Of a stretch of DNA of 64,000 nt, positions 34,831-44,907 are shown piece by piece. Positions within the stretch are counted from its first letter, which is position 1. Each line of letters begins with the position of its first letter. The notes beneath the pieces are model-generated. The model searched no databases. It worked only from the letters and a program-made list of their open reading frames with translations, and had not been told where the DNA came from. The position numbers and the translations under genes were made by a program. Origin of the DNA: CALVNN01 sp964393975 (GTDB lineage: Bacteria > Bacillota > Clostridia > Christensenellales > UBA1242); contig CAYMVO010000001.1 of the NCBI GenBank assembly GCA_964393975.1, forward strand, positions 62,001-126,000, in the 5' to 3' direction.

Positions 34831-36231
34831 TTATTTGGTAAAGGTCTTACCAAACAAATCTACTTTTCTTTGCACCATCTCATCTACACGATTTATATAT
34901 TCTTGAATATCTTTCACATTTGGACTGCGTTCTATTCTTTTTTCACTTCGGCAAACCCTCTTAGATATAGCACCTGCCCCGACCGCTATAACACTATTCA
35001 TCTCTTCCATACTTTCTATGTTAAACCGACACGCACAATTAGGTTTTGTATAACCTACATTCTCGAAATTACCACGCATATGTTTTTGCCTATATAAATA
35101 ATATGGCGCATAACCAGATTCTTTCAATTTCGTATATGAATATGTTATCATACGCTCTATTTCATCACTGTATTTAAAATCTTGGTTCGCTAAATATGAA
35201 TTATTTTTAATAGCAAGGGTGTGAACTGTAATATTTGCTGGTTGTAATTCACAAGCGATATCCAAAGAACGCTTAAAAGTCCTATATGACTCGTTTGGTA
35301 GTCCCGCTATCAAATCCATATTTACCTTAAAATCATAATCAAGCGACAAAGCATACGCCTCAAGTACTTGCTTAGTTGTAGTCTTTCTTCCTATAAGTTT
35401 AAGTGTTTTATCGCTAAAAGTTTGAGGATTTATGCTAATTCTGTCTACATGATGTTTTTTGAGTACATCCAACTTTTCTTTTGTTATGGTATCAGGTCTT
35501 CCACATTCTACTGTAAATTCCGCATCCATAAAATGAAGTTCATTTAATAGCATATCCAACTGCTCAGCGCTTAGCGTAGTTGGAGTCCCACCTCCGATAT
35601 AAATATTCTTTACCATATAACATTTATCTAGCATAAACTCTCTAATTTGTCTAATTTCATAAATCAATTTTTCAAGATAAATAGGTAAAAGATTTTGCAT
35701 ACAACTAACCTCAGTTGAAACAAAATTGCAATACGCACACCTTGTCGGGCAAAAGGGAATGTTTACATAAAAATTAACAAGTTTATCATTTACAATAATA
35801 CCGCGTTGGTTTTTAATAGTCTCCACAACTAGCTTCGCTTTTTGTCTGCTCACATGATAGTCTTTATTCAAATAGAACTCCGTATTCATATAACTCATTC
35901 CATTTTCTATGTACTCATAACCAAGTTTTGTAGGTCTAACACCCGTCAAAGCACCCCAAGGTAGGTCTAATTTATATTTATCATTTAGTACTTCATACAA
36001 AGAAACTTTTGCACAATGCTTAAATTCTTTTTTAATGATCAATTCATCTTTTGTGATTGTTTTGCTTTTTGTCCCAATATAAGGTCTATCATCATTCAAA
36101 TATATTGTTGCCTTATATTCATTATCTAACGACTCACCAATAACTTTAATACTATCATTTTCGGTCGGAAAAAGATTTACAACTTCTAGTAAATCTGCTT
36201 CATAATCTGTTAAATTTGTTTCAAATTTCAT
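34831..36231 (-). CDS. hemZ: HemZ-type radical SAM protein (coproporphyrinogen dehydrogenase family)
   Basis: 466 residues. Radical SAM cluster CPTRCAYCNF (about 176-185) and the family motif YIGGGTPTTLS near 220; the HemN-like DRISINPQTFSDKTLKLIGR is present. The N-terminal 150 residues (PWGALTGVRPTKLG) are the HemZ-specific domain. HemZ relatives act in oxygen-independent heme synthesis or heme handling; the exact reaction of this branch is not certain. Overlaps recJ by 4 nt. Confidence 0.88.
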   Translation of the reverse strand: MKFETNLTDYEADLLEVVNLFPTENDSIKVIGESLDNEYKATIYLNDDRPYIGTKSKTITKDELIIKKEFKHCAKVSLYEVLNDKYKLDLPWGALTGVRPTKLGYEYIENGMSYMNTEFYLNKDYHVSRQKAKLVVETIKNQRGIIVNDKLVNFYVNIPFCPTRCAYCNFVSTEVSCMQNLLPIYLEKLIYEIRQIREFMLDKCYMVKNIYIGGGTPTTLSAEQLDMLLNELHFMDAEFTVECGRPDTITKEKLDVLKKHHVDRISINPQTFSDKTLKLIGRKTTTKQVLEAYALSLDYDFKVNMDLIAGLPNESYRTFKRSLDIACELQPANITVHTLAIKNNSYLANQDFKYSDEIERMITYSYTKLKESGYAPYYLYRQKHMRGNFENVGYTKPNCACRFNIESMEEMNSVIAVGAGAISKRVCRSEKRIERSPNVKDIQEYINRVDEMVQRKVDLFGKTFTK

Positions 36232-38483
36232 TTACTTTCCTCCCATAATCTTTTATACACAATTGATTGCATCAAATCGCCTTTTTTACCCGTCACCTCA
36301 AGTCCAAATTGACCTTTACTTTCAATAATCTTTAGCACACCTATCTCTGCTAAAATTAAGTAACAAAAAACAAATTGCACATACGAGATATCTTTAATTA
36401 CATTAATATAATAATTATAATCGTCTTTAAACAAATTTTCAATATCTTTTACAAAATTAAATACTTTTCCAAAAATATTTCTTGATAAATCTAACTTTTT
36501 ACTATCAAAAGATAGTATTTTGTCGCCTTGCACAATATTTACTTTTGGATACAATTTAGACAATTTATTCAAAGCACCTTTAGGTACTCGCTCTAAAAAT
36601 CTTATGTTATCAAACGCATCAAAGCCATAAAAATTATTAGGACACACAAGCAATGTATCTATATTTGTTGTATGCGACAAATTACCATAGTCTACGACCT
36701 TGTATAAATTGGTATCAAAATTTTCATCAAATGTTATATACAAAGTAGAACCTCTACCCATCTGACCGCATTCAAACTCACAATCATCATAAAACATATT
36801 CTTGACTTTGACTCCATTAGAGTAATCTTCGTTTAAAATTAGTTTATCACACAACAATTCTTGTAAATAAAATTTGATATATTTTCTAGAATTATAAATT
36901 TCAATATATGGATCTATAATCATATCAATTTTTGATGAAGAATTTAACAAATAAAAATATTTAGATAAACCAAATCCAATGCCACTTATCTTGTTAAGAT
37001 TTATAATAACATTTTCATTATGATTTCGCATAAAACTGACACTGCGCTTAGAATTTTCTAGCAATATTCTAGGTTTTTTATTACCAACGCCAACTGGTTC
37101 TAACACGCTAAGATTATCTATAAAAGACTCATCTAGTTCATCATTTGTAACGCAAAAATCGTAAAGAGGCTCAACCTCTATCGGTACATAAGTCTCAAAA
37201 TAGTCTTTTAAAAAATTTTTAAACGCAGTTAATTTATCCAACTCCAAACTTAATCCACCAGCCATACTATGTCCACCAAATGTGGATAAAAAATCTTTTG
37301 AAGCACTAAGAATATCAAATATATTGTATCCCGCTACACATCTCGCGGAACCCGTATACTTATTAGTTCGTTTATCAAGAGTTAATACGATCGCCGGTCT
37401 AGAAAACGAACTCGCAAGTTTCGTTGCTACAATTCCTAAGACTCCACTTTCCCAAAAATCATTTTTCACAATGATTACTTTGTCTTTAACATTTACAAAT
37501 TGTAATGCCTCATTGTAAATATTATCACACACTTGTTTTCTTTTTTCATTTACATTGTTTAGCGTCTCACAAAGGTTTGCAATTTTTTCATCATTATCGG
37601 TTAAATACAATTCCAAGCTAATACTAGCATCACCCATCCGTCCTGAAGCATTTAATCTTGGTGTGAGTTTAAAGGCGATATCCATCGCTGAAGGATTAGC
37701 CACTTTTTGCCTTTTAAGTAATTCTTTGATACCTTTGGGACAATATTTATCAAAATTTTTCAGTCCATATTGCACTATAAACCTATTCTCATCTCTTAGT
37801 GTTACCAAATCTGAAATCGTAGAAATCGCACAAATGGTATAATATTTTTTACAAGTCTCTAGGTCGCTGAGAGCGTTCACCAACTTTAACGCCACACCTG
37901 CTCCACATAGGTCATTAAAAGGGTAATCTTGTTCTAACTTTACATCAACTATTATACAGTTAGGCAAAATTGGTGGTATCTCATGGTGGTCAGTGACTAT
38001 AATATCAACACCTTTAGATTTGATATAATCAACCTCTTTATAACACGCAATCCCACAGTCAACAGTTATAATCAAGTCAGGTGAATATTGCTCCAAAACC
38101 TTATCCGCCGTTTCGACACTTAATCCATAACCATCCTCAAAACGACTCGGCAAGTAATAATTTACATCAATACCTATTGATCTAAAATAAAGAACAAGTA
38201 TCGCAGTCGCACCTATGCCATCCACATCATAATCACCAAAAATCAATATTTTCTCATGATTTTTAATCGCATCCTGTATACGCTCAACCGCCTCACGCAT
38301 ACCTTTTAAAAGAAATGCGTCATAAAATATCTCTTTCCCGTTTATATAGTCATCAAATTTTTCTAAGGTATCATATCCCATTGAAACAATATATTCAGTA
38401 ATTTTTTTATTCAAGTTATACTTTTCGCTAAATTCATCGACTATTGTGGAATCAATATTTTCGTACGCTCTTTTATATCTCAT
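36228..38483 (-). CDS. recJ: Single-stranded-DNA exonuclease RecJ
   Basis: 751 residues from the ATG at 38483 (GAGGGG 7 nt upstream); a GTG two codons earlier is less likely. DHH-family phosphoesterase: LIFGDYDVDGIGATA (about 80), TVDCGIA, VTDHHEIPP (about 160), and DHHA1 with GGHSMAGGLSLE (about 400). A C-terminal region of about 300 residues is poorly conserved. A 5'-3' ssDNA exonuclease for repair and recombination. Overlaps hemZ; secF ends just upstream. Confidence 0.95.
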   Translation of the reverse strand: MRYKRAYENIDSTIVDEFSEKYNLNKKITEYIVSMGYDTLEKFDDYINGKEIFYDAFLLKGMREAVERIQDAIKNHEKILIFGDYDVDGIGATAILVLYFRSIGIDVNYYLPSRFEDGYGLSVETADKVLEQYSPDLIITVDCGIACYKEVDYIKSKGVDIIVTDHHEIPPILPNCIIVDVKLEQDYPFNDLCGAGVALKLVNALSDLETCKKYYTICAISTISDLVTLRDENRFIVQYGLKNFDKYCPKGIKELLKRQKVANPSAMDIAFKLTPRLNASGRMGDASISLELYLTDNDEKIANLCETLNNVNEKRKQVCDNIYNEALQFVNVKDKVIIVKNDFWESGVLGIVATKLASSFSRPAIVLTLDKRTNKYTGSARCVAGYNIFDILSASKDFLSTFGGHSMAGGLSLELDKLTAFKNFLKDYFETYVPIEVEPLYDFCVTNDELDESFIDNLSVLEPVGVGNKKPRILLENSKRSVSFMRNHNENVIINLNKISGIGFGLSKYFYLLNSSSKIDMIIDPYIEIYNSRKYIKFYLQELLCDKLILNEDYSNGVKVKNMFYDDCEFECGQMGRGSTLYITFDENFDTNLYKVVDYGNLSHTTNIDTLLVCPNNFYGFDAFDNIRFLERVPKGALNKLSKLYPKVNIVQGDKILSFDSKKLDLSRNIFGKVFNFVKDIENLFKDDYNYYINVIKDISYVQFVFCYLILAEIGVLKIIESKGQFGLEVTGKKGDLMQSIVYKRLWEESK

Positions 38484-38524
38484 ACGCACACCCCTCTTTT
38501 TAAGTTTTCAAATATAGATTAACT

Positions 38525-38545
38525 ACAAAAAAAGCCATAAAGGCT
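38525..38545 (-). terminator. Terminator of secDF
   Basis: Short stem AGCC/GGCT followed by seven T on the minus strand, overlapping the secF stop. Confidence 0.6.
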
Positions 38546-39521
38546 AATTTTGTTCAATCTCATTATTTCTCTTTCTTTTTACTGCCTTCTTTTTTGCATC
38601 GAACTTATCAGCAAGGTTTGCATACATAGGTGATACGATAAAAAGCAATGTCAACAAGCCCAAAGAAATACCTATTATAATAGGATAAATGAAACTATCT
38701 ATACCCTGTAACCCTACACAAGCCAAAACTATAACGGTAATCAAAGTAGTCACTGTCATTGTAACCGTACGCGTCAAACTTTGATGCAAAGACCTATTCA
38801 CAAGATTTGCATAAGACTCAGTAGGATAAAGTTTTTGATTTTCACGGATTCTATCAAATACCACAATGTTATTATTAATAGAGTAACCAATAATAGTAAT
38901 CAAAGCTGCAATAAACACACTATCGATTTGAATATTAAATATAATAGTCAAAGCGAACACCAAAGCTACATCTAGAAACATTCCTATAACAGAGCAAACG
39001 CCATTCAAACCTCTAAATCTAATACCCACATATATAACAATCAAAATAGTTGAAATAAATATAGCAAGCAACGCTTTAACCAATAGCGAAGAACTAGCAG
39101 TCGCAGTAATCCTATCACCTGTGCTTACAGTAATATCGTCACCTAATGTAGAACGAAGCTCTGCAACAAAATTACTAGAAATTTCAGTCATCTCCTCCAC
39201 GGTCTTACCCGCGACATCTTGATATCTGATTTGGATAGTCGCATCTACACCAGTACCTTCCAAATGCTCATTTGCAATTGCTAGTTCATAATTTGACATA
39301 ACGCTCTTGATTTGCTCTAAATATTGATCATAATTATTCTTATCTTCAACAGTTTCTCCAACTTTCACATTAACAACTGTACCACCTGTAAAGTCAATGC
39401 TAAGGTTTAGTCCATTAAAAATCCAAACACAAGCACCAGCAATCAATATGAGTACACACACTATTAACGCAACAAAGTGATATTTTACAAAATTAAAACT
39501 TTTAAATTTAGTTAAGTTCAT
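38544..39521 (-). CDS. secF: Protein translocase subunit SecF
   Basis: 325 residues, six membrane helices. SecF start pattern LSIDFTGGTVVNV after helix 1, a periplasm-side domain of about 100 residues, and the late SVFIAALITIIGYSINNNIVVFDRIREN signature (described in parts). It uses the proton motive force with SecD to finish export. Starts within the secD coding end (14-nt overlap). SecD and SecF are separate here, unlike the fused form in B. subtilis. Confidence 0.96.
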   Translation of the reverse strand: MNLTKFKSFNFVKYHFVALIVCVLILIAGACVWIFNGLNLSIDFTGGTVVNVKVGETVEDKNNYDQYLEQIKSVMSNYELAIANEHLEGTGVDATIQIRYQDVAGKTVEEMTEISSNFVAELRSTLGDDITVSTGDRITATASSSLLVKALLAIFISTILIVIYVGIRFRGLNGVCSVIGMFLDVALVFALTIIFNIQIDSVFIAALITIIGYSINNNIVVFDRIRENQKLYPTESYANLVNRSLHQSLTRTVTMTVTTLITVIVLACVGLQGIDSFIYPIIIGISLGLLTLLFIVSPMYANLADKFDAKKKAVKRKRNNEIEQN

Positions 39522-40782
39522 TTGTAGCCTCCTCTCTCTTCAAACCTAGTTTTTTAGGATTAGTGCTATTTAGTGGAAGATACAAGTTTAATAAAAGTTT
39601 TGTAACAACCAAAGATGTAAACAGCGAAACAAGAATACCCAAACCTAATACTATCGCAAAACCTTTAATAGGACCAGTACCCAAAAGTGCCAAAACAACT
39701 GCAGCAATTATAGTGGTAATCTGCCCATCTAAAATGGCTGATACGGACTTTTTATAACCAATATTAAAGGACAAAGGTATCTTCTTACCTGATGCATACT
39801 CTTCCTTTATACGCTGGAAGATAATAATATTACCGTCAATCGCCATACCGATACTCAAAATGATACCCGCAATACCTGGCAAAGTCAACTGCACCATAGG
39901 TACCGCTTGCAACAAGAATAACAATATAAATGTATATAAAATCAATGCTAGATTTGCAATCAAACCTAAATGTCTATACATCACTACCATTACAATAAAT
40001 ATTATCAATAACGCAATAGCTCCCGCGATAAGACTCAATGTACCTGCATTTTCACCTAAAGTCGCAGGAACATGGGTAATAGAATCAACTACAAGTTGCA
40101 ACGGATAAGTACCACTCAAAAGCTTAAGTGCAAAAGCTTCTGCTTCCGATTGAGTCTGGAAGCCACCCGAAATAAAGGTCTTACCGCCAGAAATCGGCTC
40201 ATTAACTTTAGGACTACTAATTAAGTTGCTACCTAAATAAATATATAATTGTTCATAATTAGTGGTCAATTCTTTAAATATAACTGCGCCTTCGCTATCA
40301 AAATCAACTGATACGCCGTGACTGTTATCTTGATAAGCGTACGTCGCACTCTTTATATTTCTACCTGTAAGCTTTGCTTCTGCCTCAAGACTCTCCTCAG
40401 TCTTTATCTCCAAGATATCTGGAGTCTCTATCAAGGCAAGCAAAGTCTCAGGATCATCCACATCAGGCACCTCCACACGAATTTGTGAAGAGCCTTGAGT
40501 CGTTACCGTTGACTCCGTATAACCTTTATCGGTCAAAAGGTCAACTAATCTATTAGCGGTCGCCTCTAACTGTTCACTCAAGTCACCCTCTTCTAGTTGC
40601 TTTGTATTATAAACAGCCGACACACCACCTTTCAAATCTAACCCAAGCTTTATTGAATTAATAAAACCATTATAGGTATAATTTGTGAAAGGAATATCAA
40701 ACTGACAAAAACTTAAAACAGCACCTACAATACAAATCAGTACTGTAAAAATATATCGTTTAATTGATTTCTTTTTACTCAT
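39508..40782 (-). CDS. secD: Protein translocase subunit SecD
   Basis: 424 residues, six membrane helices. KLGLDLKGGVSAVYN near residue 45, P1 head region with ISGGFQTQSEAEAFALKLLSGTYPL, and the transmembrane motif IGMAIDGNIIIFQRIKEE (Asp and Arg for proton flow) near 312. Upstream of secF under its own promoter. Confidence 0.96.
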   Translation of the reverse strand: MSKKKSIKRYIFTVLICIVGAVLSFCQFDIPFTNYTYNGFINSIKLGLDLKGGVSAVYNTKQLEEGDLSEQLEATANRLVDLLTDKGYTESTVTTQGSSQIRVEVPDVDDPETLLALIETPDILEIKTEESLEAEAKLTGRNIKSATYAYQDNSHGVSVDFDSEGAVIFKELTTNYEQLYIYLGSNLISSPKVNEPISGGKTFISGGFQTQSEAEAFALKLLSGTYPLQLVVDSITHVPATLGENAGTLSLIAGAIALLIIFIVMVVMYRHLGLIANLALILYTFILLFLLQAVPMVQLTLPGIAGIILSIGMAIDGNIIIFQRIKEEYASGKKIPLSFNIGYKKSVSAILDGQITTIIAAVVLALLGTGPIKGFAIVLGLGILVSLFTSLVVTKLLLNLYLPLNSTNPKKLGLKREEATNELN

Positions 40783-40814
40783 ATAATCCTTAGCCTTTTA
40801 AAATAATCTATGTT

Positions 40815-40843
40815 AGTATACAATTTTAGAAAGAATTAGTCAA
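40815..40843 (-). promoter_or_regulatory. Promoter of secDF
   Basis: Minus strand TTGACT (40838-40843), spacer 17, TATACT (40815-40820). Confidence 0.85.
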
Positions 40844-40937
40844 CAACATTCTTGTTAAAATTGAAAAAATTTTTCATACGTCCGCATTTTGATTACTTAT
40901 TTTCATCAAAATACAAGCATAAATTCACAAGTATGCA

Positions 40938-42305
40938 CTACTTATAAACAAAGTTGTAAGTCTTTACAAGAGAATTTTCACTGTTGTATACATTTAATAT
41001 ATAATTACCAATTTCGTCTACATTAATAACAACAAAATCACTAGTGGCGAAAATTTCTTCATCATTCAAAAACAAACGGAACTCTTTTAGCGTCGTGCTA
41101 ATTATAAAATAGTTGTCTCCTACCGCTAATACACTATCATTCGTTGACAAAACGACTCCACTCTGCCTATCTAGCAAATCAAAATTTTGGTTTACATCTT
41201 CCACAATAATATTAACTATTTTATATACATCACCCGAACTTATAGTTAGAGTATAATCACCAGCACTATCCGCATAAAATATTCCACTCTCTATCACCCC
41301 GCCACTTGCGGATAAACTAACGCCATAATTATAGCCACTTGGGAATATTGTATACTTCACAGTGTAGCACTCTCTCACCTTCAACTTTACCGTATCCTCA
41401 GCGACTATTTTAGTAGCAACTGGTTCACACACTTCCACTATAAAAGTCAAAAGCTTTTCATTTACATAAAACAAATCAACTTCAAAATGACCTATCTTGT
41501 TTCCATAGACGATAAGTCCACTTACATTTAGCGAACTTTTCAAATAAAATTTAGACATATCTAAGCCATCAATAGATTGAATATCAACACTCAAACTATT
41601 ATATCTAAAATTTTCGGCATCCTCCAAGAAATAAAGCGTATTTTTATTCACCTTATTCCCACCAATGCAAATTGAATATTTAAACTTTGACACGTCAAAA
41701 TTTAGTGGTATATTAAACAAATCTTCATTTGCGTATTGCAAAATCAAATTTGTATTTTCAGTAATTGTGATATCTATATTGTAATCACTAGAATTTAAAA
41801 TACTAGATTTTTCATCGTACAAAATTGAGAACAAATTAGCATCAAAACATTCAAGCGGTGTGACGATTAAATTATACTTATTAAAGTCGACACATTTAAT
41901 ATCGTATTTAAAAGTTATACTTTCCGTAACTACTTCAATATTTAGTGTTTGAGATAGATATTCTTTTTCATCAGAAATATAACTTATATCAACTACCGTT
42001 TTGCCTATCTTAACCGCTTTTATAGAATAAGAATGCAACTCACAACATTCATTACTCAGCTCAACACCTATATCACTTTGAAATTCGTTAGGTATTTTTG
42101 ATAAATCAATGTTGTAAACTTCACCGACTGGCAAAGTGATGTTTGCAGTCGGTAAAATCGACACTTCGGTCATAGAGGAATCATTAGCGCCGTCATTAAT
42201 TAAAACATTTGATTTACTACTGTTATTATTTTCAATACAAATAGCAATCAATATAGCAATCACCAAAACAGCAGTTGTCAAAGTAACAACCAACCATTTA
42301 TTCAT
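40938..42305 (-). CDS. Membrane-anchored surface protein with bacterial Ig-like repeats
   Basis: 455 residues. One N-terminal membrane helix (about 5-25) without lipobox or clear signal-peptidase site, then about 425 residues of beta-rich sequence. Patterns such as YSIKAVKIGKTVVDISY and TVKLKVRECYTVKYTIFPSG resemble BIG2-type Ig-like units, perhaps three or four. No sorting motif at the C-terminus. Probably exposed outside the membrane. I recognise no specific family; the Ig-like call is by pattern. Confidence 0.75.
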   Translation of the reverse strand: MNKWLVVTLTTAVLVIAILIAICIENNNSSKSNVLINDGANDSSMTEVSILPTANITLPVGEVYNIDLSKIPNEFQSDIGVELSNECCELHSYSIKAVKIGKTVVDISYISDEKEYLSQTLNIEVVTESITFKYDIKCVDFNKYNLIVTPLECFDANLFSILYDEKSSILNSSDYNIDITITENTNLILQYANEDLFNIPLNFDVSKFKYSICIGGNKVNKNTLYFLEDAENFRYNSLSVDIQSIDGLDMSKFYLKSSLNVSGLIVYGNKIGHFEVDLFYVNEKLLTFIVEVCEPVATKIVAEDTVKLKVRECYTVKYTIFPSGYNYGVSLSASGGVIESGIFYADSAGDYTLTISSGDVYKIVNIIVEDVNQNFDLLDRQSGVVLSTNDSVLAVGDNYFIISTTLKEFRLFLNDEEIFATSDFVVINVDEIGNYILNVYNSENSLVKTYNFVYK

Positions 42306-42341
42306 CTCTTGTAATCCTTATAATATGAATTGTATATTAAA

Positions 42342-43361
42342 TTAATCTCTTAAAGTAAGAGCCAGTTTAAAGTTTTCCCTATCAACATCCTTAATGGTGA
42401 CTTCAAGTTCATCACCTACTTTGCAAACTTCTTCTATATTCTTTATATTATAACCAGCCTCAGAATTATGGAGCAAGCCATCAATATGTTCAGCGACATT
42501 GATAAATGCACCAAACTTAGCAAGTCTCACCACTTTACCTTTTAATTTTTGACCAACCTCAAAATTATTGAAAATAGCGATTCTAGGATCTTCCATTAAT
42601 TGCTTGTACCCTAAACTAATCTTGTTATTTTCTCTATCAGATTTCAAAACCACGAAAGAATAAGTCTCACCTATCTTAAATACAGCACTAGCCTTTTCAT
42701 TAAAGTAACCAACATCATTGTTGTGAACCAAACAACTCCTTCCATTTACTTCAACAAAGGCACCAAAATCTACAAATTTTGTCACTTTGCCTTCTACGAC
42801 TTTGTCTACAGCAATACCACCCCAAAACTCATTTTCTTTTTCCTCATAAATTCTGTTTACTAACAATCTAATAGAAGCGACAATTTTTTTCTTTGTAAGA
42901 TTAATCTCCATAACGGTCACATCAATATCTTTACCCACATAAAATTTCAAATCATTTTTGTGCTTGAACTCTACTTGAGATTGCGGAATGAATACATTAA
43001 ATTCTCCTAATTTTGCTACCAAACCACCTTTTACTTCGTTCTTAACGCTAACACTAATCGTGTCACCCTCTTTGAGTCCCTTCAAAAGTTCGTTTGCTTT
43101 TTGTAATTCTTTTGCTTTTGCTAATGAAAGTTTCACATAACCATTTTCATCTTTTTTGTCTACGACAATGGCTTGTATAGTTTGCCCAACCTCCAATGTC
43201 TCTTTAGCAAGGTCGTCGTTATAAATAAACGCATCACCCTTGCCTCCAATATTAATCAAAGCACCGTATTTAGTCATCATAACCACGGTACCCTCTACAA
43301 TTTTCCCAACATTATATCGGGCAAGTGTACTTTCAACCATTTCTAAAGTCATTTTTTCCAT
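42342..43361 (-). CDS. S1 RNA-binding protein with four S1 domains (RpsA-like)
   Basis: 339 residues. Four S1 repeats at roughly 17-85, 98-168, 187-256 and 270-338, each with the G-x-V-x-x-x-x-x-x-G-A-F/L-V/I core (KIVEGTVVMMTKYGAL, KVVEGKVTKFVDFGAFVEV, LKGKVVRLAKFGAFINV). Related to the short S1 proteins of Bacillota. In many Clostridia this gene follows or is fused to ispH after cmk-plsC; here ispH is missing and the gene has its own promoter. Confidence 0.9.
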   Translation of the reverse strand: MEKMTLEMVESTLARYNVGKIVEGTVVMMTKYGALINIGGKGDAFIYNDDLAKETLEVGQTIQAIVVDKKDENGYVKLSLAKAKELQKANELLKGLKEGDTISVSVKNEVKGGLVAKLGEFNVFIPQSQVEFKHKNDLKFYVGKDIDVTVMEINLTKKKIVASIRLLVNRIYEEKENEFWGGIAVDKVVEGKVTKFVDFGAFVEVNGRSCLVHNNDVGYFNEKASAVFKIGETYSFVVLKSDRENNKISLGYKQLMEDPRIAIFNNFEVGQKLKGKVVRLAKFGAFINVAEHIDGLLHNSEAGYNIKNIEEVCKVGDELEVTIKDVDRENFKLALTLRD

Positions 43362-43444
43362 AATAAATATAAACTCCTAAATATAACATAAAATAAACTA
43401 AGCATAACTTAGCCAACCTACCAATTAAAGTAGATAATACTCTT

Positions 43445-43473
43445 ATTATAGCAAATCAAAAAAATATTGACAA
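43445..43473 (-). promoter_or_regulatory. Promoter of the S1-domain gene, embedded in the upstream terminator
   Basis: Minus strand TTGTCA (43468-43473), spacer 17, TATAAT (43445-43450). The -35 box is part of the 3' arm of the cmk-plsC terminator hairpin. Confidence 0.8.
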
Positions 43474-43514
43474 TTAAAATTTGAAAAAAAATTCAAATTT
43501 TGTCAATATTTTTT
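43458..43514 (-). terminator. Terminator of cmk-plsC
   Basis: A long hairpin: AATATTGACA/TGTCAATATT outer arms, AAAATTTGAA/TTCAAATTTT inner arms, and seven T on the minus strand after the stem. Confidence 0.85.
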
Positions 43515-43522
43515 AATTTTTT

Positions 43523-44134
43523 CTATTTTTTCTTACTTTTTTGAGCCAAATAGTTGTTTTTCAGTGCCTCAGTAGCATTAAAAACCAGTTGTGTTATGTC
43601 ATCCAACACTTCTTTTTCAGTTCCTTTTTTGTAAAACTCACTTAAATCTATAGGTTCCCCAATGAGTAATATATTACGTCTAAAAAATTTTGGTTTTCGT
43701 AAAAATCGCATTGGAATAATGGATGTTTTAGTTTTTAAAGCAATAAGCGCCACACCATTTTTAAACCCTAACAAATTACCATCATCTTTTTTGTTTCGTG
43801 TCCCTTCTGGAAAAATCCCTAAAAGTTCTTCATCCTTTAATATTTTGTATATACTCTTAAAAGAACTCAAATCTGGCTTATCTCTATCTACACAAATGAC
43901 GCCCATACACCTAAAACCCCACGCAAGAAACTTGTTTTTGAATATTTCTTTCTTACCCACAAAATGAATTGTGCGTTTAGAGTTTACCATCAGGTTTACC
44001 GAATCATTATAGGACTGATGATTGCATGTCAAAATACACTTTCCCTCTTTTGGTAATACACCTACTATTTTAGTCGGCATAAATATTTTGACTGGCAAAT
44101 AAAACAACGCCCTAATAAATCTATAAAAAATCAT
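43523..44134 (-). CDS. plsC: 1-acyl-sn-glycerol-3-phosphate acyltransferase
   Basis: 203 residues. Acyltransferase motifs NHQSYND (HX4D, about 33-39), the Arg region GVICVDRDKPD, and FPEGTRNKKD (about 109-118). It adds the second acyl chain to make phosphatidate, the CdsA substrate. Directly abuts cmk. The start has only a weak SD. Confidence 0.94.
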   Translation of the reverse strand: MIFYRFIRALFYLPVKIFMPTKIVGVLPKEGKCILTCNHQSYNDSVNLMVNSKRTIHFVGKKEIFKNKFLAWGFRCMGVICVDRDKPDLSSFKSIYKILKDEELLGIFPEGTRNKKDDGNLLGFKNGVALIALKTKTSIIPMRFLRKPKFFRRNILLIGEPIDLSEFYKKGTEKEVLDDITQLVFNATEALKNNYLAQKSKKK

Positions 44135-44791
44135 CTATCTTACCCTATCCAAAATAAAATTTACCACCTGTTCAAATGTCATATCAGTACTGTCTATCAA
44201 AATAGCATCATCAGCTTTCACCAAAGGACTAATTTCACGATTGATATCTAGTTCATCACGCTTTTTTATGCTCTCAAGCACCTTTTCATACGTTACGTCT
44301 TCGCCTGCTTCTACAAATTGCTTATATCTTCTTTTAGCTCTTTCTTCGGGTGTCGCAGTTAAAAAAAATTTAAATGTAGCAAAAGGTAACACAACCGTTC
44401 CAATATCACGCCCTTCAACAACCACATTATTTTTATGGGCAATACACCTTTGCACCTCTTTTATCTTGTTTCTCACACAAGGATATGCTGATACCACAGC
44501 AGACATTTTACTCACCTCATCCGTATGTAAAACAGTGCCAATATACTCTCCATTTAACATAGTTCTTTGCTCGCTACCTAATATATAGTCTACATTTATC
44601 AAGATTTTATTAGCCACAGTCTTTAAAACATCTTCGCTCTTGTAATCAATATCGTTTTTAATAACATAATAAGCAAACGCCCTATAAAGCTCCCCTGTAT
44701 TTAGATGCAAAAACCCCAATCTTTTAGCAATTTCTTTAGCTACGCTAGATTTACCAGAACCACTAGTACCATCTATAGCAATATTTATCAT
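44135..44791 (-). CDS. cmk: Cytidylate kinase
   Basis: 218 residues. P-loop IDGTSGSGKSSVAKEIAKRLG (GTSGSGKSS at about 7-15), LNTGELYRAFAYY for nucleotide binding, and VEGRDIGTVVLP near 123. It phosphorylates CMP and dCMP. AGGAGG before the ATG. Order rluB-cmk-plsC is typical of Clostridia, but a terminator separates rluB. Confidence 0.96.
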   Translation of the reverse strand: MINIAIDGTSGSGKSSVAKEIAKRLGFLHLNTGELYRAFAYYVIKNDIDYKSEDVLKTVANKILINVDYILGSEQRTMLNGEYIGTVLHTDEVSKMSAVVSAYPCVRNKIKEVQRCIAHKNNVVVEGRDIGTVVLPFATFKFFLTATPEERAKRRYKQFVEAGEDVTYEKVLESIKKRDELDINREISPLVKADDAILIDSTDMTFEQVVNFILDRVR

Positions 44792-44872
44792 AGCCGTTCC
44801 TCCTGTAACTCATTTTACAATTTGATTATAATATATTTAAATTGAAAAATCTACTAAAATGATAATTTTTTT

Positions 44873-44907
44873 TGAAAAAAGCCCCACTTGAGACTAAAGT
44901 GAAACTT
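44873..44907 (-). terminator. Terminator of rluB
   Basis: Nine-bp stem with three G-U pairs (44881-44889 with 44897-44905) and six or more T on the minus strand. Confidence 0.75.
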
